A DNA stretch of 64,000 nt from CAMCTV01 sp964420985 (GTDB taxonomy: Bacteria > Bacteroidota > Bacteroidia > Flavobacteriales_D > Sanyastnellaceae), in contig CAYQUT010000005.1 of assembly GCA_964420985.1 (NCBI GenBank), positions 77,441-141,440 of the forward strand, in the 5' to 3' direction. A model generated the notes under the pieces. That model did not search any database. It saw nothing but the letters and a program-made list of their open reading frames with translations, and had not been told where the DNA came from. Position 1 is the first letter of the stretch. Each line of letters starts with the position of its first letter. Shown in pieces: positions 43,496 through 53,171 of the stretch. The position numbers and the translations under genes are program-made.

Positions 43496-44365
43496 TTACT
43501 TCAACAATCCGGCCATCGCTTGGCCGATTTCAGCTGGAGAGTCTACGACAGTAATACCACATTCACGCATGATTTTTTTCTTAGCACTCGCGGACTCATG
43601 TTCGCCCGAAACTATGGCACCTGCATGCCCCATGGTGCGACCCTTTGGTGCAGTTTCTCCGGCAATGAATCCAACAACAGGTTTGGTTCCATTTTCCTTG
43701 ATCCACATGGCAGCCTTGGGTTCCAATTCACCGCCAATCTCACCAATCATGATGATGCCTTTGGTTTCAGGATCATTCATCAATAATTGAACAGCCTCCA
43801 AAGTTGTAGTACCAATGATGGGGTCTCCTCCAATTCCAATCGCTGTTGTTACACCCAAACCGGCCTTGGCTACTTGGTCAGCCGCCTCGTATGTCAAGGT
43901 ACCTGATTTAGAAACAATACCTACTGATCCTTGTTTGAAAACAAAACCGGGCATGATACCCACCTTTGCTTCGCCTGCTGTAATAACACCAGGGCAATTT
44001 GGACCAATCAAACGCGCACCTCTCGCCACTGCATAAGTTTTGGCCTTGACCATATCCGCTACAGGAATACCTTCTGTAATGGTAACAATCACCTTGATGC
44101 CTGCGTCAGCCGCTTCCATGATAGCATCCGCTGCAAACGCTGGAGGAACAAAAATAATGGTTACATCAGCACCCGCCTTCTCTACAGCCTCAGCAACAGT
44201 ATTGAAAACAGGACGATCTAAATGCGTTGAACCACCCTTTCCGGGAGTCACTCCTCCAACAACATTGGTTCCATATTCAATCATTTGTTGCGCGTGAAAA
44301 GTTCCTTCACTTCCTGTGAAACCTTGAACGATAACGCGTGAATCTTTGCCTACTAGTACGCCCAT
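43496..44365 (-). CDS. sucD: Succinate-CoA ligase, alpha subunit
   Basis: The 289-residue product is a full SucD: VIVQGFTGSEGTFHAQQMIEYG for CoA binding, VGGVTPGKGGSTHLDRPVF, LIGPNCPGVITAGEAKVGIMPG and the phosphohistidine block GRTMGHAGAIVSGEHESASAKK. With SucC it makes ATP or GTP from succinyl-CoA in the TCA cycle. sucC is not in the window, which is usual for Bacteroidota, where the two genes are often apart. It diverges from the monooxygenase gene. Confidence 0.97.
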   Translation of the reverse strand: MGVLVGKDSRVIVQGFTGSEGTFHAQQMIEYGTNVVGGVTPGKGGSTHLDRPVFNTVAEAVEKAGADVTIIFVPPAFAADAIMEAADAGIKVIVTITEGIPVADMVKAKTYAVARGARLIGPNCPGVITAGEAKVGIMPGFVFKQGSVGIVSKSGTLTYEAADQVAKAGLGVTTAIGIGGDPIIGTTTLEAVQLLMNDPETKGIIMIGEIGGELEPKAAMWIKENGTKPVVGFIAGETAPKGRTMGHAGAIVSGEHESASAKKKIMRECGITVVDSPAEIGQAMAGLLK

Positions 44366-44464
44366 TTCTTATTAATTTGAATGCGAAAATAAACGAGAAC
44401 GGATAAACCCCGATTATTTTTTTCTAGTTGTAACCATTTAAACTTGATTACGTATACTTGTCTT

Positions 44465-45547
44465 ATGAGTAAAATAGCCATCATTGGAGGAGGTGTTGCC
44501 GGCTTGCTTTCCGCTTTAGAGCTGCAGAAAAGAGATTTTCACATTGATATTTACGATCAGAATTTTTTACAAGGCAATTTAGGTTTTGGATTTTTATTGA
44601 TGCCCAATGGGGTCAAGGCGTTAAAAGATATGGGGCATTGGAAAACGATAGAGCCCTTCACCACAGCGGCCAAACAAGTGATTACCATGAATGATGTCAT
44701 GGAAATAAAAAACATTACACCGCTGGAAAATGTCTTTGGCATTAGTCGAACTGTATTCTTGCAATCTTTATCCAAAAACATTCAGTCCAATGTTACCTAT
44801 TATCAAGACTATGTTGGGATCAACGAAAATCGCCAACTCACATATGGCGGAAATCAATTCCCTGCGAAAGATTATGATTGGATTTTGGGTTGTGATGGTT
44901 CACACTCGGTGGTCAGAAAATATTTATTCCCTGATTCCGAAACATTGGATGCCCCCACTTACGAAATCAATGGCTCCTATTACGATGAAGAATTCTGTGC
45001 CCAACATGCCGGCTCATTGGTGAAAATTGTTTTTGATCAACCCGGAATAGCCGTAGGATTTTTACCCTTAAAAACGGGACAAGTCATTTATTACCTACAA
45101 CTTTCAAGTCGAAAGTTTCCAACGCCAAGCAGAAATAGTGAATTAAGCGAATTCGTAAAAAAAACCCTTTCACATAGTCAACATCCTTGGATTCAAAATT
45201 TGCTGCAACACCATGTCCACACACCCTACCTGTGGAGAGGACGTATACTTTTGGGTGTTGACCAATATATCGTCAATAACGTTGTGCTAATGGGAGATGC
45301 CGCGCACATCGTATTGCCTTTTACCAGTCAAGGAACCAATCTGGCCATAGAGGATGTATTGTCATTTACCACAACGCATGATATTGTAACCCATAAAACC
45401 GATGTGGCCAAAGAACACTTCAACAACAGAAGAGAGACCTGTGAACGAATAGCCTTTGAAGGAATGGAATATGCCCATCTCTTCGCAACAGAATCATCAG
45501 ACTTCATGATCAATCATGTACCATTAGCATTTGACGTCGAATCATGA
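44465..45547 (+). CDS. FAD-dependent monooxygenase (UbiH/PHBH class)
   Basis: The 360-residue product opens with KIAIIGGGVAGLLSALELQKRD, the GxGxxG nucleotide site. It continues with the WILGCDGSHSVVRKYLFP (DG motif) and VVLMGDAAHIVLPFTSQGTNLAIEDV (GD motif) blocks of class A flavin monooxygenases. Substrate unknown. The ATG at 44465 is preferred over the upstream start at 44444. The stop overlaps the ATG of an aminotransferase gene (ATGA), so the two may act on one pathway, such as an aromatic or amino compound. No other genes of the pathway are nearby. Confidence 0.88.
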   Translation: MSKIAIIGGGVAGLLSALELQKRDFHIDIYDQNFLQGNLGFGFLLMPNGVKALKDMGHWKTIEPFTTAAKQVITMNDVMEIKNITPLENVFGISRTVFLQSLSKNIQSNVTYYQDYVGINENRQLTYGGNQFPAKDYDWILGCDGSHSVVRKYLFPDSETLDAPTYEINGSYYDEEFCAQHAGSLVKIVFDQPGIAVGFLPLKTGQVIYYLQLSSRKFPTPSRNSELSEFVKKTLSHSQHPWIQNLLQHHVHTPYLWRGRILLGVDQYIVNNVVLMGDAAHIVLPFTSQGTNLAIEDVLSFTTTHDIVTHKTDVAKEHFNNRRETCERIAFEGMEYAHLFATESSDFMINHVPLAFDVES

Positions 45548-46689
45548 ACTACAAATCCAGCATCCCTTATTCCTTTTTAAAGTCCAATGCTTTCAATTTG
45601 AGATGGGCGGAAGTGGCGGATGATGTCATCCCATTGACTGCCGCAGATGCCGACTTACCCTTTCCTTCTGAAATCAGTCAGGCCATCATCAAAGCCAGTG
45701 AGCAGAATTTATTCCCCTACGGATCCGCTCAAGGCAATGTTGCTTTCAGAGATAGTGTTGCGCTGCATTATAAAAATCAAAAGTCTGCCAACATAACAAG
45801 TGACCAAGTACTGGCCACGAACAGCGCTGCAACGGCCATTCAAGATTGGTGCTACCATTTTCTACAACCCGGAGACGAGGTATTAATTCCTGATCCTGTG
45901 GATTTTCTTTTGGGTCATTGTGCAGAAAAATCTGGTGCCGTCGTCAAAAGAATACCAGCAGAAAGCAAGTGGACCCCTGATGCTTGGCAATCCGCTTTGT
46001 CCAATAAAACAAAGGCCATCATGATCTGTCATCCCCACAATCCACTGGGTTTTCATTATGATGCGCAATCCTTAACTTACATTGCTGAATTTGTAAAAAA
46101 GAACAATTTATTGCTACTGTCCGATGAAGTTTGGAGCGATTTGGTTTGGGATCGCCCATTTGAAAGCATGGTTAAATACCATCCCAATTCATGGGTGGTG
46201 TACGGGCTTTCCAAAGGCTTTGGATTGGCTGGATTACGCATTGGTGCGCTAATTGGACCTGACAAAGAGGAAATTCAACACTTGATGAATAGTCAGGGCT
46301 ACACCAGAACCACTCAAGGCGTTTCTACTTTGTCTCAGGTAGCGGGAACTGCAGCTTTGACCTCCCCAACAGCTGGGATCACCTACAGAAAAACAATCGG
46401 TCAAACACTCGATTATGCCACTCAACGAATCAACAAAGAGCAAGATTTTTTTCAAGTAAATCAGCCTCAATCCACCTTTGTTTTGTGGTTAAAAATTCCT
46501 GAAAACCAGAATGCAGAATTGCTCTGCGCGCGACTTGAGTCGGAGGCAAAGGTCAAACTTGTACCAGGTCTACCACAGTGGTTTGGACCTGGCGCTGAAG
46601 GACATGTTCGCATGAGTTGTGCAACGACCATCGAGGTCATGAGCGAGGCGTTAAATCGAATTTTTACTTGGATCAAAAAAAACACTTAG
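45544..46689 (+). CDS. PLP-dependent aminotransferase class I/II (PatB/MalY-like)
   Basis: The 381-residue product has the class I/II fold: PYGSAQGNVAFRDSVALHY, MICHPHNPLGFHYDAQSL, LLLLSDEVWSDLVWD and the Lys block VVYGLSKGFGLAGLRIGALIG. The pattern of HPHNPLG and DEVWSDL is that of MalY/PatB-type C-S lyases as well as of aminotransferases, so the reaction is uncertain. It is coupled to the flavin monooxygenase gene. Its stop overlaps the stop of the convergent gene by four bases. Confidence 0.88.
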   Translation: MNYKSSIPYSFLKSNAFNLRWAEVADDVIPLTAADADLPFPSEISQAIIKASEQNLFPYGSAQGNVAFRDSVALHYKNQKSANITSDQVLATNSAATAIQDWCYHFLQPGDEVLIPDPVDFLLGHCAEKSGAVVKRIPAESKWTPDAWQSALSNKTKAIMICHPHNPLGFHYDAQSLTYIAEFVKKNNLLLLSDEVWSDLVWDRPFESMVKYHPNSWVVYGLSKGFGLAGLRIGALIGPDKEEIQHLMNSQGYTRTTQGVSTLSQVAGTAALTSPTAGITYRKTIGQTLDYATQRINKEQDFFQVNQPQSTFVLWLKIPENQNAELLCARLESEAKVKLVPGLPQWFGPGAEGHVRMSCATTIEVMSEALNRIFTWIKKNT

Positions 46690-47627
46690 TGTTTTAATTG
46701 AAACCAGTGTTGTCCAAGGTATTCTTGTTCTGTTTGACCAGGCGTAGGAAAAAAGATCAATTCAGCTTCCAATTGCAAAGCCTTGACATCCATCAACGAT
46801 GAATAACCCGGACGCATAAAAATTTTCTTGGCTGATCTCAGGGCTGATGTCATCTTTTCATCATCAAGATGGGAAATCAAATCAATCATTCCAACCGACT
46901 GTTGCCGTTTGATGTGAGGTTGTCCGGAAATGATCAAACATCGTTTTTCCGATTGTTTGAACAAATGCATCAATTGATGTTCTAACACTGTCCTCTGCCA
47001 TTCAGGGCCGCTGATCCAACCCACCCATTCATAAGGTGAAGCTTGAACTTCCCATCGATGAACATTAAATCGACTAATCCAACCAATAAAAGTCACTGAC
47101 GATTCTGGAGGAGCGGTACTCAATATTCCAGACAACCTGCGTTCGTTTTCCTCAAAATCAGGAATCCAAATCGAATCAAATCGTTTCATTCTTTTCCAAA
47201 AAAGAAATTGATAAATGCCCCTTATCCATCGTGGCAAAATAGGACTGGTCTGGTGCGTGATGAAAATAGAATGCACACCTTTCTGCCAAATTCCGAAACG
47301 ATTGTCTGAGATGATCTCATCAAATTGATGAATGTGCTGTTGTTTTTTAAGCCAACGATTTTCTTGAAAAATGGTCCATTCCCACAACGGCCATTGAAAT
47401 AACAATTGCCACCAATGTACGCCCTTGACCGAGTAACGAACCGGGTATCCCGGACAACCCTCTAGAAAAGTTAAGGTTGGAAAATAATTCCGCAACCATT
47501 CGCCTGATGGACCGCTGCCAGCAATGAATACGAGGTTGCCAGAATTCATTTCACGGTGAATCAATTCAGCACACCTGGTAGCATGGCCCAATCCCCAATT
47601 CATCGGAACAAACAAAATCTTTTTCAT
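46686..47627 (-). CDS. MurG-like glycosyltransferase
   Basis: The 313-residue product begins M-K-K-I-L-F-V-P-M-N-W-G-L-G-H-A-T-R, the GxGHxxR-type donor loop of GT28/MurG-like enzymes. The second half has an LIISGQPHIKRQQSVGMIDLI strand-helix and the FMRPGYSSLMDVKAL block for the nucleotide sugar. It lacks the membrane-binding features of true MurG and is shorter. Family members in Bacteroidota are unassigned. The frame stays open upstream to 47729, but that part overlaps trmB and carries no family features, so the ATG at 47627 is used. Confidence 0.8.
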   Translation of the reverse strand: MKKILFVPMNWGLGHATRCAELIHREMNSGNLVFIAGSGPSGEWLRNYFPTLTFLEGCPGYPVRYSVKGVHWWQLLFQWPLWEWTIFQENRWLKKQQHIHQFDEIISDNRFGIWQKGVHSIFITHQTSPILPRWIRGIYQFLFWKRMKRFDSIWIPDFEENERRLSGILSTAPPESSVTFIGWISRFNVHRWEVQASPYEWVGWISGPEWQRTVLEHQLMHLFKQSEKRCLIISGQPHIKRQQSVGMIDLISHLDDEKMTSALRSAKKIFMRPGYSSLMDVKALQLEAELIFFPTPGQTEQEYLGQHWFQLKH

Positions 47628-47678
47628 TGCGCCTGCCAAGATCAATAAAAAAATTGAACAACACCTTAAATTTGCAAA

Positions 47679-48398
47679 ATGGCGAAAGACAAATTGAAGC
47701 GTTGGGCAGAGAACAAAACATTTTCTCATGTTTTTGAACCACCCCTACTACCGATTATTCGTGAAGGAAAAACCTTTATGAGGGGAGAGTGGCGAGAGAA
47801 ATATTTCCACAACAGCAATCCTTTGGTCATTGAGTTGGGATGCGGAAAAGGGGAATACACTGTTCAATTGGCAGAAGCCAATTCCAACATCAATTACATA
47901 GGAATCGATGTCAAAGGACACCGTTTCAACCATGGAGCAAGAATCGCCAAAGCGAAAGGTTTGAAGAACGTTGCTTTTTTAAGAACGCGTGTTGAGTTCA
48001 TTGAAGCCTTTTTTGAAAAAGATGAGGTGGATGAAATCTGGCTAACCTTTTCGGATCCTCAACCCAAAGATCACATCGGAATCAAACGGATTACGTCCAT
48101 TTTCTTTTGGAAGAAATACGCTTCTTTTTTAAAAGAAAATGGCATCATTCACATCAAGCACGACAATCCGATGATTTACCAAAGTGCGTTGGAAGAGCTG
48201 GATACTACTCCATTTCTAATTCAAAGTCATTCCGCTGATGTTTATGGTGATTACATTCAAAAGATAGATTCAAAATGGAGAAGCATATTGTCCATCAGAA
48301 CCTACTACGAAAGTCGCTGGTTGGAAGAAGGAAAGAAAATACATTACATTCGATTTAAAACAAGAAATCTTCAAGGATGGTCCAACAACATTGTGTGA
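47679..48398 (+). CDS. trmB: tRNA (guanine-N7-)-methyltransferase
   Basis: The 239-residue product has the TrmB signs: LVIELGCGKGEYTVQLAEANSNINYIGIDVKGHRF (SAM motif I), then EIWLTFSDPQPKDHIGIKRIT (the PDP-type catalytic block, with DPQPK for the more usual DPWPK), and YESRWLEEGKKIHYIRF at the end. It methylates G46 in the variable loop of tRNAs. Its 3' end overlaps the convergent GT-C gene by 28 bases. Confidence 0.95.
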   Translation: MAKDKLKRWAENKTFSHVFEPPLLPIIREGKTFMRGEWREKYFHNSNPLVIELGCGKGEYTVQLAEANSNINYIGIDVKGHRFNHGARIAKAKGLKNVAFLRTRVEFIEAFFEKDEVDEIWLTFSDPQPKDHIGIKRITSIFFWKKYASFLKENGIIHIKHDNPMIYQSALEELDTTPFLIQSHSADVYGDYIQKIDSKWRSILSIRTYYESRWLEEGKKIHYIRFKTRNLQGWSNNIV

Positions 48399-49870
48399 TG
48401 GACTTTATCTTCTGCAATAATTCTCCATCCTAAATCCAATAATTGCTGTACGGCTTTTTCATTTTTTGAAAGGATTAAAATTCCTGTGATTCCGACGTTA
48501 TGGGCATTTTTAGCAAAGGCCAAATTAAATTGATCTGGTTGCGTAATACCCTGAGTTTGTAGAAAAACAAAGACACCGTTCTTGGTCTTTTCCCCAATCA
48601 CCCAGATGGTTTGATGCCTACAATCTTTCAAATCCATCTTACTATTTTTGAACAATGCCAATGCCTGCAGTGATGGTATCTCCTCTTCTGTTTGCTCCGA
48701 CATTCTCAAGCCCATCTTGTTTGAAGCTTTCACAACAGAGGATATCGTAAAAGCAACGAAAAGAATTGGGATAACATAGAAGTACTTTTTTAAGATGATT
48801 TTGTTTTCCACCAATGAAAAGAAAAGTAAAAACACCATTAAGAAAAAGGGAAGCACATTCAAAAAGTAATAATCATGGTGTTCCAATTGTTGCCAAAAAA
48901 GCAGTGCATAAGCAGAACAACCTAGCAACAACAGCACAAACCAAATTCGAAAGAGTGTGGGAATACTTTTCCAAAAGACAACGATCAAGGTAAGCATCCC
49001 TCCCAAACCATACCACGAATATTTTGGAAAGTAACTATTTCTCCAATGTCTAGAAATGGCTTCCCATACCCTGTAAATATGATCTCTATCCAAATTCCAA
49101 ATAGCCTTGGGAGCCGTGGTAAAATAAACATCGCCTACAGCGGAATTGTACTGCAATACAAATGACCACCAACAGAAAACCGGAATCAACAAAAACAGCA
49201 CTGCAAAAATTAAGATGTGAACAGGGAATTTTTTCTTATTAAAAGCCAACGCCATTAACAAGGCCAATGGATGAATTAGGAAAGTCACCTTCAATAAACC
49301 GGCCATTACAAAACCCAGTATTCCGAGATAAAATCTAGATTTCGATTTCTGATCGACACCCACAAGCACTCCATAATATCCCATGAGTGCAAAAGAAAAG
49401 GCGGGCATATCAGGAAGAAAATTGAACGCGTAAAAATTGAATACGGCTGATGTAAATAGCGATAAGACAACGAGCAATCTAAAACCCAACACCTTGGTAA
49501 AAAAGCCAGACAATCCCCACAAAGCAAAAACCCCCAACATGGCAACAAGCCCGTGAATCAAGCGTAAATAACTGAGGTCCACACCTGCAATGGAAAACAC
49601 CTTGGCTGTAATGAAATAAAAAATTGGAAACTCACAAGCTGCTTTTCCGTTGTGGGTGGATACATTCAAAGTACCTGGCTCAAAAAAATGAGCATCAAAC
49701 TTCCAATAATGCAGTGAAAAGGCCAAACCATCTGTTTGTCGAATAAAATGGATACCATGAGGACCATCATCAGCCATCTCTGCGATGCCCATCCCATAAA
49801 ACCAAATCACCAATACCAGCAAGAAGTACCGCATGAAGCTAAAGTACTTCATTTCAACCCAAAGAAACAT
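48371..49870 (-). CDS. GT-C type membrane glycosyltransferase
   Basis: The product of about 500 residues has roughly eleven membrane helices. The first outer loop has ADDGPHGIHFIRQTDGLAF and a HNGKAACEFPIFYF motif, in the place where GT-C enzymes hold their catalytic acid and acceptor site. It also has the FLPDMPAFSFALMGYY helix and a C-terminal soluble part (TIWVIGEKTKNGVFVFLQTQGI). Sugar donor and acceptor are unknown. The frame starts with a GTG at 49909, and ATG codons at 49870, 49852 and 49834 are alternatives; I use 49870. It is a distant companion of the GT-C gene at 28.5 kb. Confidence 0.75.
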   Translation of the reverse strand: MFLWVEMKYFSFMRYFLLVLVIWFYGMGIAEMADDGPHGIHFIRQTDGLAFSLHYWKFDAHFFEPGTLNVSTHNGKAACEFPIFYFITAKVFSIAGVDLSYLRLIHGLVAMLGVFALWGLSGFFTKVLGFRLLVVLSLFTSAVFNFYAFNFLPDMPAFSFALMGYYGVLVGVDQKSKSRFYLGILGFVMAGLLKVTFLIHPLALLMALAFNKKKFPVHILIFAVLFLLIPVFCWWSFVLQYNSAVGDVYFTTAPKAIWNLDRDHIYRVWEAISRHWRNSYFPKYSWYGLGGMLTLIVVFWKSIPTLFRIWFVLLLLGCSAYALLFWQQLEHHDYYFLNVLPFFLMVFLLFFSLVENKIILKKYFYVIPILFVAFTISSVVKASNKMGLRMSEQTEEEIPSLQALALFKNSKMDLKDCRHQTIWVIGEKTKNGVFVFLQTQGITQPDQFNLAFAKNAHNVGITGILILSKNEKAVQQLLDLGWRIIAEDKVHHTMLLDHP

Positions 49871-49932
49871 GGGAAAAAGTTCTAGGTTGAAATCCTGTTC
49901 ATATCCCACAAAAAAAAAAGTATTTTGTTCCT

Positions 49933-49960
49933 TTTGTTACATGGGCATTGGTTAAATTTG
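49933..49960 (+). promoter_or_regulatory. Candidate promoter of the nuo operon
   Basis: TTTG at 49933-49936 and TAAATTTG at 49953-49960 are 16 bases apart and lie 20 bases before the nuoA ATG. The boxes fit the Bacteroidota consensus, though the spacing is slightly short. No other promoter-like element is evident between the divergent GT-C gene and nuoA. Confidence 0.5.
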
Positions 49961-49980
49961 ACGCGCAAAACACAAGGAAA

Positions 49981-50352
49981 ATGACAGCTACTTCACACTT
50001 GTGGGATTACCTTCCCATTGTTATCATGGCATTGATTGCTTTGGGATTCGTGATCACCACCATGGTATTGACCCATACCCTAGGCCCCAAGAGACATGTC
50101 AAAATCAAAGAAGAGGCCTTTGAATGTGGAATTGAATCCAAAGGAAATGCCCGAACACCGTTCTCCATCAAGTATTTTCTAGTAGCCATTCTATTTGTAT
50201 TGTTCGATGTAGAGGTCATTTTCATGTACCCATGGGCGGTGAACTTTACGGAACTCGGCGTGTTTGGTTTATGGGAAATGTTCACCTTCATGGGATTAAT
50301 GATTGTGGGTTTGGTTTACATCATCCGCAAGGGAGCATTGAATTGGGATTGA
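49981..50352 (+). CDS. nuoA: NADH-quinone oxidoreductase subunit A
   Basis: The 123-residue product has three membrane helices and the loop EEAFECGIESKGNARTPFSIKYFLVAILFVLFDVEVIFMYPWA, the hallmark of NuoA with the conserved Cys and acidic residues next to the quinone tunnel. It begins the complex I operon. The ATG at 49981 is chosen; an upstream in-frame start at 49948 would begin inside the promoter. The nuoB gene follows after 21 bases. Confidence 0.96.
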   Translation: MTATSHLWDYLPIVIMALIALGFVITTMVLTHTLGPKRHVKIKEEAFECGIESKGNARTPFSIKYFLVAILFVLFDVEVIFMYPWAVNFTELGVFGLWEMFTFMGLMIVGLVYIIRKGALNWD

Positions 50353-50373
50353 TTTAAAATACAACATTGAAAA

Positions 50374-50925
50374 ATGGAAACTAGTGTAGATATTCATCCA
50401 GATCACAAGCCTGAAGGGCACGAAGGGTCTGGTTTTTTCGCCACCACTTTGGACAAAGCTGTAGGAATGGCTCGAGCCAACTCTCTTTGGCCACTGCCTT
50501 TTGCCACCTCATGTTGTGGAATTGAGTTTATGGCCACCATGGCTTCTACCTACGACTTAGCTCGCTTTGGTTCAGAGCGTTTGAGCTTCTCGCCAAGACA
50601 AGCCGATTTGTTGATGGTTATGGGTACCATTTCAAAGAAAATGGCCCCAGTTCTAAGACAAGTCTATGAGCAAATGGCTGAACCCAAATGGGTTTTGAGC
50701 ATGGGAGCTTGCGCTTCTTCAGGCGGTATATTTGATACCTACAGTGTACTCCAAGGAATTGACCGAGTTATTCCTGTAGATGTTTACATACCAGGATGCC
50801 CACCAAGACCAGAACAAGTTTTGGACGGAATTTTAAAAATCCAAGAACTGGCCAAATCCGAGGGATTGAAAAGACGCTTGACTCCAGAATACAAGGCCAA
50901 ATTGGCTGCATACGGATTAGAATAA
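50374..50925 (+). CDS. nuoB: NADH-quinone oxidoreductase subunit B
   Basis: The 183-residue product has the four Cys ligands of cluster N2 in ATSCCGIEFMA, MGACASSGGIFDTYSV and YIPGCPPRPEQVLDGI. N2 is the last iron-sulfur cluster, which hands electrons to quinone. The chain is of standard length. It lies four bases before nuoC. Confidence 0.97.
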   Translation: METSVDIHPDHKPEGHEGSGFFATTLDKAVGMARANSLWPLPFATSCCGIEFMATMASTYDLARFGSERLSFSPRQADLLMVMGTISKKMAPVLRQVYEQMAEPKWVLSMGACASSGGIFDTYSVLQGIDRVIPVDVYIPGCPPRPEQVLDGILKIQELAKSEGLKRRLTPEYKAKLAAYGLE

Positions 50926-50929
50926 GAAC

Positions 50930-51427
50930 ATGAGCGAATTACACGACAATATATTGAGTGCGCTGGAGAATCAATTTCCAGGGGCTGTTTTGGTTTCGGG
51001 TGATGAAAGGGATTTCCCTGTTTTTCATTTAGAGAAAAACCAATTGATAGCAGTACTCACTTTTTTAAAGCAAGAGAAAGGATTTTCTTTCTTGACCACA
51101 ATGTGCGGCATTCACTTTCCAGAACAAGGAGATCAGGAATTTGCTTTGATGTACCAGTTGCACAATTTGGTTCAAAACCAACGCATTCGTATCAAAGTAT
51201 TTATGGCCAAAAATCAAATGGAAGCTCCAACGGTTACCACCATCTGGCCAACGGCCAATTGGATGGAGCGTGAGGCCTTTGATTTTTATGGTTTTAAGTT
51301 TACGGGTCATCCTGATTTGAGAAGAATCTTGAACATGGATGAAATGAACTACCACCCTTTGAGAAAGGAATATGCGTTGGAAGATGCAGGTAGAGATGAC
51401 AAAGAAGACAAATATTTTGGAAGATAA
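50930..51427 (+). CDS. nuoC: NADH-quinone oxidoreductase subunit C
   Basis: The 165-residue product matches the 30-kDa subunit: FLTTMCGIHFP, then VTTIWPTANWMEREAFDFYGFKFTGHPDLRRILNMDEMNYHPLRKEYAL, with the ERE-x-D-x-G-hydrophobic block. It is separate from NuoD rather than fused as in enteric bacteria. It forms part of the peripheral arm. The nuoD ATG follows one base after its stop. Confidence 0.96.
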   Translation: MSELHDNILSALENQFPGAVLVSGDERDFPVFHLEKNQLIAVLTFLKQEKGFSFLTTMCGIHFPEQGDQEFALMYQLHNLVQNQRIRIKVFMAKNQMEAPTVTTIWPTANWMEREAFDFYGFKFTGHPDLRRILNMDEMNYHPLRKEYALEDAGRDDKEDKYFGR

Positions 51428-51428
51428 T

Positions 51429-52628
51429 ATGAGTACCAACGTTGATCTAAAAAACAACATTGAGAAGGATTACACCACACTCAATCTTGGACCCACCCAC
51501 CCTGCTACGCATGGTATCTTTCAGAATGTATTGACCATGGATGGCGAGATTATCGTCAAGGCAGTCCCAACCATCGGTTACATCCATCGTGCATTTGAAA
51601 AATTAGCTGAGCACAGACCATACAATCAAATTACTCCAATCACTGACCGTTTAAATTACTGCTCATCCCCTATCAACAACATGGGATGGCACATGACCGT
51701 TGAGAAGTTGATCCAATGTGAGGTACCCAAGCGTGCAGAATACTTGCGTGTGATCATCATGGAATTGGCGCGTATTGCTGACCATATCGTATGTGATACC
51801 GTTATCGCGGTTGATACTGGAGCCATGACAGGCTTCTTGTATTTGTTTCAAGCCCGTGAGAAAATTTACGAAATCTATGAAGCCATATGCGGTGCTCGTT
51901 TGACCACCAATATTGGCCGTATCGGTGGAATGGAAAGAGATTTCCCTGAAATCGCTTGGAAAAGGATACACGATTTTGTCAATGAGTTTCCGCAAGCATT
52001 GGATGAGTTTGACAAGTTAGTGACCCGAAACCGCATCTTTATGGATCGTACCATCAATTGCGGTCCTATCAGTGCTGAGCGTGCATTGGATTATGGATTC
52101 ACAGGACCCAATCTCAGAGCGGCAGGGGTAGATTATGATGTTAGGGTGATGAATCCTTACTCCTCATACCAGGACTTTGATTTTAAAATTCCAGTGGGAA
52201 CACAAGGAGATACTTTTGATCGTTACATGGTGCGCTTGGAGGAGATGAGAGAGAGCTTGAGCATCATCAAGCAAGCGATTGCCAAAATGCCCAAAGGTGA
52301 CTTCCACGCTGAGGTTCCAGAATTTTATCTTCCAGAAAAACAAGATGTATACTCTAAAATGGAAGCCTTGATCTATCACTTTAAGATTGTGATGGGAGAA
52401 ACAGATGTACCCAAAGGAGAGGTTTACCATTCAGTTGAAGGAGGAAACGGCGAGTTGGGATATTATCTCATCAGTGACGGAGGGCGTACTCCTTTCCGTT
52501 TGCATTTCAGAAGACCTTGTTACATTTATTATCAAGCATACTCAGAAATGATTGAAGGTGGAATGTTATCTGACGCTATCCTCACCATGAGTAGCATGAA
52601 CGTGATCGCAGGAGAATTAGACGCATAA
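51429..52628 (+). CDS. nuoD: NADH-quinone oxidoreductase subunit D
   Basis: The 399-residue product is the 49-kDa subunit: LNLGPTHPATHGIFQNVLTMDGE, IGYIHRAFEKLAEHRPYNQITPITDRLNYCS, ARIADHIV, and GGNGELGYYLISDGGRTPFRLHFRRPCY. The His and Tyr residues that hold quinone lie in the first blocks. The ATG at 51429 is used; the longer frame from 51372 overlaps nuoC. The nuoE gene follows after two bases. Confidence 0.97.
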   Translation: MSTNVDLKNNIEKDYTTLNLGPTHPATHGIFQNVLTMDGEIIVKAVPTIGYIHRAFEKLAEHRPYNQITPITDRLNYCSSPINNMGWHMTVEKLIQCEVPKRAEYLRVIIMELARIADHIVCDTVIAVDTGAMTGFLYLFQAREKIYEIYEAICGARLTTNIGRIGGMERDFPEIAWKRIHDFVNEFPQALDEFDKLVTRNRIFMDRTINCGPISAERALDYGFTGPNLRAAGVDYDVRVMNPYSSYQDFDFKIPVGTQGDTFDRYMVRLEEMRESLSIIKQAIAKMPKGDFHAEVPEFYLPEKQDVYSKMEALIYHFKIVMGETDVPKGEVYHSVEGGNGELGYYLISDGGRTPFRLHFRRPCYIYYQAYSEMIEGGMLSDAILTMSSMNVIAGELDA

Positions 52629-52630
52629 AC

Positions 52631-53170
52631 ATGGAAAAGAAATACCAATTTTCACCCGATACTATGGCCGTTGTACAAAAGATGATGGCCCGATATCCCG
52701 AAGGAAAACAAAAATCCGCCCTATTACCCGTATTGCATTTGGCACAAGCCGAATTTGACGGGTGGCTTAGCCCAGAGGCCATGGATTATGTAGCTGAGGT
52801 TTTGAACATCACCCCCATTGAGGTGTATGAGGTGGCCAGCTTTTATTCGATGTACAATCTTAAGCCGGTTGGGAAATGTTTGTTAGAGGTTTGTCGCACC
52901 AGTTCTTGTTGGTTGATGGGATCTGAAGATATCGTTAACCACATCGAAAAGAAATTGGGCATCAAGGATGGTGAGACCACCAAGGATGGACAATTTACCT
53001 TGAAAACGGTTGAGTGTTTGGGATCATGTGGAACAGCGCCGATGTTGCAATGCGGAGCTGATTTCTATGAGAATTTAACGTTGGAAAAAGTTGACAATCT
53101 GTTGGATAACTTGAGAAAAGACGGGGAAAGAAGAACCTACGTCAAGGATCATAAAGTAAGCATGGACTGA
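52631..53170 (+). CDS. nuoE: NADH-quinone oxidoreductase subunit E
   Basis: The 179-residue product has a thioredoxin-like [2Fe-2S] domain with ligands in LEVCRTSSCWLMG and ECLGSCGTAPMLQ, holding cluster N1a near the flavin. The helical N-terminal part (LPVLHLAQAEFDGWLSPEAMDYVAEVL) is typical. It partners NuoF, which starts one base after its stop. Confidence 0.96.
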   Translation: MEKKYQFSPDTMAVVQKMMARYPEGKQKSALLPVLHLAQAEFDGWLSPEAMDYVAEVLNITPIEVYEVASFYSMYNLKPVGKCLLEVCRTSSCWLMGSEDIVNHIEKKLGIKDGETTKDGQFTLKTVECLGSCGTAPMLQCGADFYENLTLEKVDNLLDNLRKDGERRTYVKDHKVSMD

Positions 53171-53171
53171 T

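Noticed and set aside
47628..47729. Longer start for the MurG-like gene
   Set aside because: It would run into the start of trmB and precede the conserved GLGHATR loop by 50 residues with no family similarity.
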